Shown piece by piece: positions 54,324 to 61,151 of a stretch of 64,000 nucleotides of DNA; position 1 is the first letter of the stretch; each line of letters starts with the position of its first letter. The notes below the pieces were generated by a model. The model was not told the DNA's origin and did no database searches. It saw only the letters and a program-made list of their open reading frames with translations. Where the stretch lies: positions 1 through 64,000 of the forward strand of contig CAWFYJ010000003.1 in NCBI GenBank assembly GCA_963820055.1, read 5' to 3'. The position numbers were made by a program, and so were the translations under genes. The stretch comes from RHKX01 sp963820055. Lineage in GTDB: Bacteria > Actinomycetota > Thermoleophilia > Solirubrobacterales > 70-9.

Positions 54324-55862
54324 ATCAAGGATCTTCGCGGCGGCGCCCTCGCCCTTCTCTCGTTCCTCGTTCTCGCGATTGCACCTACAACCGCCAGCGC
54401 CGAGGTCTACTGGTCGAGCTACAACAGCAACGAGATCGGCCGCGCCAACATTGACGGCAGCGGCATCAACCAGAGCTTCATCACCGGTGCCAGCACCCCC
54501 GACGGCCTAGCTGTCGACCCGGGCCATCTCTACTGGGCGAACTGGGGAGGGGTCAACGGCGCGACCACAATCGGACGCGCAAACATCGACGGTGGCGGCG
54601 TCGACCAGAGCCTCATCACAGGAAACTTCGTGAGCGACGTCGCCGTCGACGCCGACCACATCTACTGGACGACAGGCGATCTGTCGGGGCCGAACACGAT
54701 CGGACGCGCCAACATCGACGGTAGCGGCGCGGATCAGAACTTCATCTCCATCGGCAGTGTTCCGCTCGGTGTCGCCGTCGACGCCGACTACATCTACTGG
54801 ACGACCTTCACCGGCACGATAGGACGCGCCAACCTCGACGGTAGCGGCGTAGACCAGAGCTTCATAACCGGTCTGACCAACGTGAACGGCGTCGCCGTCG
54901 ACGCCGACCACATCTACTGGACGATCTACGCCCCGTTCGGAAATGGCGACGGAGGTGAGATCGGACGCGCCAACCTCGACGGCACCGGGCTCGATCAGAG
55001 CTTCATAGCCGGTGACTTCAACCCCTACCGCATCGCCGTCGATTCCGGTCGGATCTACTGGTCGAACTACGACGCAAACACGATCGGCCGCGCCATGATC
55101 GACGGAGCCGCGATGGATCAGAGCTTCATCGTCGGCGCCGACCACCCGGCCGGCGTTGCGGTTACCCCGCAGCCCCTCGCCGACCCGAGCCCTGCGTCGC
55201 TCGCCTTCGGCTCCCCGAAGCCGATCCCCAGGGGCTCAGTTAGCGCCCCTCAGACCGTCACCTATACGAACACGGGAACTGCGGCCCTTTCGATAAACGG
55301 CCTCGCCACTAGTGGTGCGAACGCCGATGACTTCTCGGCCGACCTCGAAGGATGTAGCGGCCCGCTCACTCCCGGTGAGAGCTGCATGGCCGAGGTCCGC
55401 TTCACGCCGCAGGCGAAGGGTCTTCGATCTGCGACGTTGACCGCGATTACCGACGCGAGCGAAGATCCGAAAACTTTGCTCACGGGTAGTGCCGGCCCGC
55501 CCCAGCCTCCGGTGATCACCGCTCTCAGGGTAACGCCGAAGAGTTTTCCCGCCTCCAACAGGTCGATGCCATTACCTCGTAAGGCCCCGGCTCGGATCAC
55601 ACTGACTCTGTCGGAGGACGCAACCATCACCTTTAAGGTCCGCCGGAAGCCGCCCGCCCGCCGCGGAGGCCCGCCGCCAAGGTACCTGCGCAGGTTCAAG
55701 GCTCAGCTTCGCGAAGGTAGGAACTCCATTCCGTTCACGGGCAAGTTCGGCGAGTTGAAACTGAAGCCGAGGGACTACAAGCTGACGGCGAGAGCGCGAG
55801 GCTCGCTCAAACAGCCCTCGGAACGGGTCGCCACAACTTTCAAGATCGTCGCTCCGCGTTAG
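54324..55862 (+). CDS. Secreted YWTD-type beta-propeller protein, apparent ATC start
   Basis: About 512 residues. A signal peptide (KDLRGGALALLSFLVLAIAP, cleavage after TTASA near residue 26) leads to six repeats of about 42 residues with YW, IGRANIDG and DQSFI(T/A)G (residues about 27-275), i.e. an LDL-receptor-like six-bladed propeller. An ASH/choice-of-anchor-like Ig domain follows (LAFGSPKPIPRGSVSAPQTV to about 390), then a basic beta domain (ARITLTLSEDATITFKVRRK). GGAG lies six bases before ATC 54324, exactly where ATG is expected; ATG 54261 or GTG 54231 would read through the tRNA-like relic. Base use is less GC-rich than its neighbours. Confidence 0.75.
   Translation: MKDLRGGALALLSFLVLAIAPTTASAEVYWSSYNSNEIGRANIDGSGINQSFITGASTPDGLAVDPGHLYWANWGGVNGATTIGRANIDGGGVDQSLITGNFVSDVAVDADHIYWTTGDLSGPNTIGRANIDGSGADQNFISIGSVPLGVAVDADYIYWTTFTGTIGRANLDGSGVDQSFITGLTNVNGVAVDADHIYWTIYAPFGNGDGGEIGRANLDGTGLDQSFIAGDFNPYRIAVDSGRIYWSNYDANTIGRAMIDGAAMDQSFIVGADHPAGVAVTPQPLADPSPASLAFGSPKPIPRGSVSAPQTVTYTNTGTAALSINGLATSGANADDFSADLEGCSGPLTPGESCMAEVRFTPQAKGLRSATLTAITDASEDPKTLLTGSAGPPQPPVITALRVTPKSFPASNRSMPLPRKAPARITLTLSEDATITFKVRRKPPARRGGPPPRYLRRFKAQLREGRNSIPFTGKFGELKLKPRDYKLTARARGSLKQPSERVATTFKIVAPR
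54405..55150 (+). repeat. Six in-gene propeller repeats
   Basis: The motif (C/T)TACTGG(A/T/G)CG recurs near 54408, 54531, 54663, 54793, 54915 and 55057, with ATCGGACGCGCCAACATCGA-like segments about 30 nt later in each unit. The period is roughly 125-140 nt. Close nucleotide identity between units, not only protein identity, points to recent unit duplication or conversion. Confidence 0.7.
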
Positions 55863-55916
55863 CGTTGCCATCCCAGGGTTGAACGAAGCGACGGACGCAC
55901 GTTCGGGCCGACGGCG

Positions 55917-56315
55917 TCAGATGAAATACATGCCGCCGCCCTCGTCGCTCTCCTCGCGGCGGGCGACGTCGGCGATGGTGGCGCGGTCGAAGACGTTGCG
56001 GAGGGCGTCGACGCCGTCGGCCCAGATGCCTCCGGCCTCGCGGCCCTCCTCGCCGAGGCGGCCGTCGAGGGCCTGGACGACCTCGAGGACCGTGATCTGC
56101 TCGGCGTCGCGGGCGAGGCGGTAGCCACCCTTGACGCCGCGCTGGGAGACGAGCAGGCCAGAGCGCCGGAGCGTCGAGAAGAGCTGTTCGAGGAACTGGA
56201 CGGGGATGCCGCGGCGCTCGGCGACCGTGGCGATCGGGACCGGTCGATCGGCGTTCCGGGCCAGCTCGGCCATGCCGACGACGGCGTAGCGGGACTTGGC
56301 GGTGACCGAGATCAT
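55917..56315 (-). CDS. Rrf2-family transcriptional regulator without cysteines
   Basis: 132 residues: winged helix AKSRYAVVGMAELARNADRP, VAERRGIPVQFLEQLFSTLRRSGLL, and the wing SQRGVKGGYRLARDAEQITVLEVVQAL. IscR/NsrR/RsrR members hold Fe-S clusters with three cysteines near residues 92-106; this protein has none, so it resembles CymR, the cysteine-metabolism repressor that partners with CysK in Firmicutes. cysE-cysK lie 3.2 kb away, which makes a cysteine-related role worth testing. ATG 56315. Convergent with the propeller gene. Confidence 0.88.
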   Translation of the reverse strand: MISVTAKSRYAVVGMAELARNADRPVPIATVAERRGIPVQFLEQLFSTLRRSGLLVSQRGVKGGYRLARDAEQITVLEVVQALDGRLGEEGREAGGIWADGVDALRNVFDRATIADVARREESDEGGGMYFI

Positions 56316-56401
56316 GGCCGGCGGGTTGTAGCGGATCGCGCGGCGTCGGCTCCTATACGATCGCCGTCCCGAGACCTGCCGGAGGGGGCGAGGAGAAACC
56401 G

Positions 56402-57016
56402 TTGGGGACTGACCGCTGCTGCATGATCATCGATTCCCACCCGGTCGTGCGGCTGGGTATCAAGCGGCTGCTCGAACCGAGCTGGGAGTTCGAGGAACTG
56501 CCCGACGGTCGCGGCGCCGTCGACCTCCTCAACAGCGTCGGGAACTTCGAGGTCGCGATCGTTGAGATGCGCGCCGCCGGCAACACGGCGCCGTCGGGCA
56601 CGGCGACGATCCGGCGCCTGCTCCATCAGCAGCCGGGCCTCGGAGTGGTCGCCCACGGCGGCCGCACCGACCGGCACGCGATCGGCGAGGCGCTCGACGC
56701 CGGCGCGAACGCCTACGTCAGCAAGCGCTCGTCCCCGAACACGATGCGGACGGCGATCGACGCGGTCCTGCAGTTCAACTCGTTCATCGATCCCGACGCC
56801 GACCCGGCCAGCGGCGAGCGCCCCCGGGTGACGCCCAGGCAGCGCCAGATCCTGCAGATGTTCGCCGACGGCCACTCGACCGACGAGGCGGCGAAGCGGC
56901 TCGGCCTCAGCGCCGAGACCGTCCGCACCCATGCGAAGGCGAGCCTCCCCCGCCTCGGTGCCCGCGACCGCGCACATGCGGTGGCGATAGCCCTCCGAAG
57001 CAGCCTCATCGACTGA
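56402..57016 (+). CDS. NarL/LuxR-type response regulator with degenerate receiver
   Basis: 204 residues: a receiver-like domain (1-130) and a LuxR HTH (RVTPRQRQILQMFADGHSTDEAAKRLGLSAETVRTH, about 139-200). The phospho-acceptor Asp is replaced by Glu (VAIVEMRAAG, E55), one of the two acidic pocket residues is missing (CCMIIDSHP) and the switch Thr position is Ala (GVVAHGG); the conserved Lys remains (K108, YVSKRS). It is therefore probably phosphorylation-independent. TTG 56402 is the start because AGGAG lies six bases upstream; ATG 56423 is weaker. No kinase gene is adjacent. Confidence 0.85.
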   Translation: MGTDRCCMIIDSHPVVRLGIKRLLEPSWEFEELPDGRGAVDLLNSVGNFEVAIVEMRAAGNTAPSGTATIRRLLHQQPGLGVVAHGGRTDRHAIGEALDAGANAYVSKRSSPNTMRTAIDAVLQFNSFIDPDADPASGERPRVTPRQRQILQMFADGHSTDEAAKRLGLSAETVRTHAKASLPRLGARDRAHAVAIALRSSLID

Positions 57017-57024
57017 AGAACACC

Positions 57025-57129
57025 TGAGCGGCCCTGCGGCCGAGCAGATCAAGGAAGAGGTCGGCGCTGCGGCCTTCGGCCGTGAGCCGACCGATGACGC
57101 CGAGGTGCGAAGTGCCGCAGGGTCGCTCA
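57025..57129. repeat. Nested hairpin between two convergent regulator genes
   Basis: Outer arms TGAGCGGCCCTGCGGC (57025-57040) and its complement with one G-U pair (57114-57129) enclose a perfect 7-bp stem (GGTCGGC/GCCGACC, 57059-57092) and an inner stem GCGGCC-TTC-GGCCGT. The right arm includes the stop codon of the HDOD gene. Probably a bidirectional terminator; its three-tier layout matches the leuA and pcrA hairpins. Confidence 0.6.
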
Positions 57130-58206
57130 GACCCAGCCGCGTTCCCTTGCGACCAGGACGGCCTGGGCGCGATCGGCGGCGCCGATCTTGCGGTAGACGT
57201 TGTGAAGGTGAGTGCGCACGGTGCTCGCCGAGAGACCCATCTCCTCGGCGATCTCCTTGTAGACCTTGCCCTCGGCGAGGCCGCGGAGGGCATCGATCTC
57301 GCGGCGCGAGAGCGGGCAGGGCTCGCCGCGGCGCTGACGCGGCGGGCGGGCGTGAGGAAACTCGTAGACGAGCTGGTGGAGGCGGGCCTCGTTGAGGCCG
57401 CATGCCTCGGCCGCCGCGACCATCGACTCGGGCGAGACGGTGTCGCCGGCGGCGTGATGGGCGACGAGGTCGCTGAGCCGGACGGCGGCGGCGAGACCGT
57501 CGGCGCTCTCGGAGTGGTGGCGCTCGATCGCGCCGGCGATGACGGTCGGAAGACCCCAGCGCCGCGCGAGGACGCCGCCGACGATCGTGTGGTCCATGCC
57601 GAACTCGCGGCGCTCGATCTGAGCACGCTCCTCCGGCGTCGTCGTCCGGTCGGCGAGGATGTCCTCGTAGCCCGGGTAGAGGCGGATCAGGACGAGCTGG
57701 CCGACGTCGTGGAGCAGTGCGGCGGTGGCGAGCTCGTCGCGGCCCGGGACCTCGGCGAGATTGGCGAGGCTCTCGGCGGCGTGTCGCGTCGCCACGGCGT
57801 GACGGCGGAAGCGCTCGGGAAGGACCGCCCAGGACGTCGAGGGCTGAAGGAGCTCGTAGGTCTGCAGCGAGCCGGCGACGGCGCGGACGCCGGCCGGGGT
57901 GAGCTGCTCGACGGCGTCGGGGACGTTGGCGACGCGGCCGCGCGGGCCGCCGCCGTTGTTGGCGGAACGCATGACGGCGATTGCCATCGCCGTGTCGCTT
58001 TCGACGACCTCGGTGATCTCGGTCAGCGAGGAGCTCTCCTGCGAAGTCGCCTTGACGACCCGCGCGACGGTCTCCTCGAGGGCGGGCATCCGGCTGACGG
58101 CGTCGAAGGCGGCGGCGAGCCGCTGGCCCCCCTTGCCTTGTGCCCCGGTGATGGGCTTTCTCTCAGTCTGCTCTGCTGTGGTCATGATCGGTGCCGAGGG
58201 CGTCAT
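57127..58206 (-). CDS. HDOD-domain protein with C-terminal LuxR HTH
   Basis: 359 residues. The HDOD domain (about 28-230) shows MPALEETVARVVKATSQESS, LTEITEVVESDTAMAIAVMRSAN, LLHDVGQLVLIRLYPGYEDI and EFGMDHTIVGGVLARRWGLP; the HD metal residues are partly kept (LLHDVG). The C-terminal HTH is CPLSRREIDALRGLAEGKVYKEIAEEMGLSASTVRTHLHNVYRKIGAADRA (about 295-345). Fusions of HDOD with a DNA-binding domain suggest signal-dependent transcription control. It faces the atypical response regulator, whose HTH is related. ATG 58206 or 58185. Confidence 0.85.
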   Translation of the reverse strand: MTPSAPIMTTAEQTERKPITGAQGKGGQRLAAAFDAVSRMPALEETVARVVKATSQESSSLTEITEVVESDTAMAIAVMRSANNGGGPRGRVANVPDAVEQLTPAGVRAVAGSLQTYELLQPSTSWAVLPERFRRHAVATRHAAESLANLAEVPGRDELATAALLHDVGQLVLIRLYPGYEDILADRTTTPEERAQIERREFGMDHTIVGGVLARRWGLPTVIAGAIERHHSESADGLAAAVRLSDLVAHHAAGDTVSPESMVAAAEACGLNEARLHQLVYEFPHARPPRQRRGEPCPLSRREIDALRGLAEGKVYKEIAEEMGLSASTVRTHLHNVYRKIGAADRAQAVLVARERGWV

Positions 58207-58273
58207 GCAGGCGCTTCAGAAGGCTCCTGCGATCCCTCTCCCCCACACTGATCGGCAAATCCGGCGAATCCCG

Positions 58274-59713
58274 TTAGCCGGGAGCCGGTTCCGCACCGGG
58301 CGGTCCCTCATCGAGGCGGCCGATTGCCCGATCCAGCCTGAGGATCGAGCGTTCCCCGCCCAGTGCAACAAGGCTTTCGAAGATGCCCGGAGAGATGTTC
58401 GACCCGGTGATCGCGACGCGGATCGGCTGCAGGACCTTGGTCGCCGAGACGCCCTCCTCCTCGATCAACCCGCGCAGCGCGGATTCGACCGATTCGACGT
58501 CGAACGGCTCAGTCCCGGCGAGCACTTCGGACGCCCTGCGGAGGAGCGCCTCCGAGCCCGGCTTCATGACCTTGTTCCAGACCTTCGGGTCGACTGCCTC
58601 GATGTCGGGTTCGGTGAACAGGAAGGCGATCAGGGGCCAGACCTCGGTCACGGTCTGCGCCTTGTCGCGGACGATCTCGCAGGCCTCCCGGCGCGCTTCC
58701 GGCGTCGCTGCGGCGAACTCCGCCGCTGCCGCCGGATCGTCACGCCTGAGGTGCGACGCGAGCTGCGACTCGTAGTCGGCAAGCGGCTGCTCGCGCATGT
58801 AGCGCCCGTTCAGCCACCGCAGCTTCTTCTCGTCGAAGATCGCCGCGGCCCGGCCGACGCGGTCGATCGAGAACCGCTCGACGAGGTCGTCGGTGGAGAG
58901 GATCGTCTCGTCGTCCTCGGTGCCCCAGCCGAGCAGCGCCAGGTAGTTGCGGACGGCGGCCGGCAGGTAGCCGTGCTCGCGCAGCTCCTGTACGGAGGCG
59001 GCGCCGTGGCGCTTCGAGAGCTTCTTGCCGTCGGGACCGTGGAGGAGCGGCAGGTGGGCGTAGCGAGGCGCCGGCTCGCCGAGCGCCTCGAGCACGAGCA
59101 GCTGCTTGGGCGTGTTGGAGAGGTGATCGTCGCCGCGGATCACGTCGGTGATGCCCATGTCGGCGTCATCGACGGCGACCGCGAAGTTGTAGAGGACGGA
59201 CCCGTCGGCGCGGGCGATCACGGGATCGTCCTGGAGGTCGTTGCGGAAGGCGATCTCGCCGCGGATCGCGTCGGGCACGACCGTCTCCCCCTCGCCCGGG
59301 ACGCGGAGGCGGATCGCCGCGCCCTCGGCCGCGGCGCCCTCGAGAGCGACGCCCCGGTAGCCACGATCGGGGTTGGCCTTGCGCCACTCCTGGACCTCGG
59401 CCCCCGTGGTCGCGTCGCGATAGGCGGCGCCGGAGGCCAGCAGCTCCTCGAGCCGCTCGCGGTGGCGCGGCGCCCGTTCGGCCTGGCTGATCGGCCCCTC
59501 GTCCCAGTCGAGCTCGAGCCACTCGAGGGCGTCGAGGATCTGCGCGACGTTCTCGTCCGTCGAGCGCTCGCGGTCGGTGTCCTCGATCCGCAGAACCATC
59601 GTCCCACCCGTGCCGCGCGCCGCCAGCCAGTTGTAGAGCGCCGTGCGGGCGCCGCCGATGTGAAGGGCGCCGGTCGGCGAGGGGGCGAAGCGGACTCGAA
59701 GGGGCTGATCCAT
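58274..59713 (-). CDS. gltX: Glutamyl-tRNA synthetase
   Basis: Charges tRNA-Glu, and with GatCAB in the same window probably also tRNA-Gln (non-discriminating). 479 residues: VRFAPSPTGALHIGGARTALYN (HIGH-type motif, residues 6-27), VLRIEDTDRERS, DGSVLYNFAVAVDDADMGITDVIRGDDHLSNTPKQ, and LLHGPDGKKLSKRHGAASV (KMSKS-type). The C-terminal anticodon-binding domain begins about residue 330. ATG 59713 chosen over 59737. Divergent from nfo. Confidence 0.96.
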   Translation of the reverse strand: MDQPLRVRFAPSPTGALHIGGARTALYNWLAARGTGGTMVLRIEDTDRERSTDENVAQILDALEWLELDWDEGPISQAERAPRHRERLEELLASGAAYRDATTGAEVQEWRKANPDRGYRGVALEGAAAEGAAIRLRVPGEGETVVPDAIRGEIAFRNDLQDDPVIARADGSVLYNFAVAVDDADMGITDVIRGDDHLSNTPKQLLVLEALGEPAPRYAHLPLLHGPDGKKLSKRHGAASVQELREHGYLPAAVRNYLALLGWGTEDDETILSTDDLVERFSIDRVGRAAAIFDEKKLRWLNGRYMREQPLADYESQLASHLRRDDPAAAAEFAAATPEARREACEIVRDKAQTVTEVWPLIAFLFTEPDIEAVDPKVWNKVMKPGSEALLRRASEVLAGTEPFDVESVESALRGLIEEEGVSATKVLQPIRVAITGSNISPGIFESLVALGGERSILRLDRAIGRLDEGPPGAEPAPG

Positions 59714-59837
59714 GCTGATCGTGGCGCATCGTTCCACAGCGCGTCTGCCTCACCCCCGCTGCCCGACGCACTCCGGCCCGACGGCCGCGCCGGTAGGGTC
59801 GGCGAATGCGCGACGCAGGCGGCATTCGGGCTCCCAG

Positions 59838-60695
59838 GTGCTGATCGGCGCCCACGTCTCGACGGCCGGCGGACTGCACAACGCCGTCGACCGCGGCGTC
59901 GAGCGGGGCTGTGAGGCGATCCAGATCTTCCACCAGAGCCCGCGCGCCTGGCGCCCGACGAACTTCGGCCCCGACGACTTCGCCGCTTTCAACGAGGCCT
60001 TCGCCGCCTCGCCGCTCGGGTCGACCGTCATCCACGCCGTCTACCTGATCAACACCTGCAGCCCCGACCCGACGATCAGCGAGAAGTCGCTGGCATCGCT
60101 GATCCATGCGCTTCGGCTCGGCGACGCGATCGGAGCCGACGGCGTGGTGCTCCATGCCGGCTCTCGCAAGAAGGATCCCCTCGACGAGGCCGTCGCGCGC
60201 TCGGGCGAGCTCGTCCGTGAAGCGCTGGCCGAGACCGAGAGCTGCCCGGTCCTGTTCGAGAACACGGCCGGGACGACCGGTCCGCTCGGCCGCGACTTCG
60301 ACGAGCTCGCGATGCTCGTCGAGTCCGCAGGAGCCGGCGATCGAATCGGCGTCTGCATCGACTGCTGTCACCTGTTCGCGAGCGGGTTCGACATCGTCGA
60401 GCCGGACGCCCTCGAGGTCGTCGTCGACGACTTCGACCGGGTCGTCGGCCTCGACCGGCTCCGCTGCCTGCACGTCAACGACAGCGCCGTCCCCCGCGGC
60501 GCCAACCGCGACAAGCACGCCAACGTCGGCCAGGGCGAGATGGGCGATCGCGGCATCGCCACCTTCCTCTCCGAGCCGCGCTTCGAAGACCTGCCGGCGC
60601 TGCTCGAGACGCCGGGGCCCGACAAGCACGGCTCCGACTTCGCGGAGGTCCAGCGCGCCAAGGACCTGCGCGCCGCCGGCCTCGCCGACCGCTAG
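59838..60695 (+). CDS. nfo: Endonuclease IV (AP endonuclease)
   Basis: Zinc-dependent abasic-site endonuclease in base-excision repair. 285 residues from GTG 59838: LIGAHVSTAGGLHNAVDRGV, IQIFHQSPRAWRP, VIHAVYLINTCSPD, VLHAGSRK, PVLFENTAGTTGPLG, GVCIDCCHLFASGFD and CLHVNDSAVPRGANRDKHANVGQGEMG give the expected His, Glu and Asp zinc ligands. A longer frame from 59712 has no recognisable sequence. It is convergent with the Cys-rich gene. Confidence 0.95.
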   Translation: MLIGAHVSTAGGLHNAVDRGVERGCEAIQIFHQSPRAWRPTNFGPDDFAAFNEAFAASPLGSTVIHAVYLINTCSPDPTISEKSLASLIHALRLGDAIGADGVVLHAGSRKKDPLDEAVARSGELVREALAETESCPVLFENTAGTTGPLGRDFDELAMLVESAGAGDRIGVCIDCCHLFASGFDIVEPDALEVVVDDFDRVVGLDRLRCLHVNDSAVPRGANRDKHANVGQGEMGDRGIATFLSEPRFEDLPALLETPGPDKHGSDFAEVQRAKDLRAAGLADR

Positions 60696-60704
60696 CCCCG
60701 GGCG

Positions 60705-61103
60705 CTAGCTCGCGAGCCGGAGGCCCGAACGGAGGTCGAGCCCGTCGGGGTCGTTGATGTCGAAGAACGACGGGTTCAGGCAGGTGTGGGCCGGGCCGTC
60801 GCCCTCGAAAGCGGGCTCGACGCGGAACTGGCACTGCGGGAGCGGATCGCCGGTCATCTTGATGCCGCCGAAGCCGCCGTTCCGCTCCGCGGCCTCGAAG
60901 CCGGCGATGTCGATCTCGCCCCGGAAGACCTTCTGGACGCAGCCCATGAAGCGCCTCCCGGTGGGCCCGTCGACGTAGCTCCACAGGTACGGGCAGCGCA
61001 TCGTCAGGCAGTCGCGAGGCTCGATCAGCTTGTCGCAGAACGTCCTGCAGCTGCGGCACTCCCCGGACGGGGATGCGACCTCGGCTGTGCGGGTTGCTCC
61101 CAT
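60705..61103 (-). CDS. Cysteine-rich protein of unknown function
   Basis: 132 residues with eight cysteines: C16, C19, C23 (CRSCRTFC), C32, C37 (PRDCLTMRCPYLW), C55 (FMGCVQKVF) and two later (PQCQF, HTCLN). The spacing CxxCxxxC then CxxxxC suggests a metal or Fe-S site, but no known motif matches exactly. A charged central part (FRGEIDIAGFEAAER) and a conserved-looking SFFDINDPDGLDLRSGLRL end follow. No signal peptide. ATG 61103. Between nfo (convergent) and dnaE (48 nt upstream, same strand), so possibly co-transcribed with dnaE. Confidence 0.7.
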   Translation of the reverse strand: MGATRTAEVASPSGECRSCRTFCDKLIEPRDCLTMRCPYLWSYVDGPTGRRFMGCVQKVFRGEIDIAGFEAAERNGGFGGIKMTGDPLPQCQFRVEPAFEGDGPAHTCLNPSFFDINDPDGLDLRSGLRLAS

Positions 61104-61151
61104 GCCTGGATTCTAGTTAGGAGGCCTAAAGCCGAAGCCGGTTCGAAGCGG

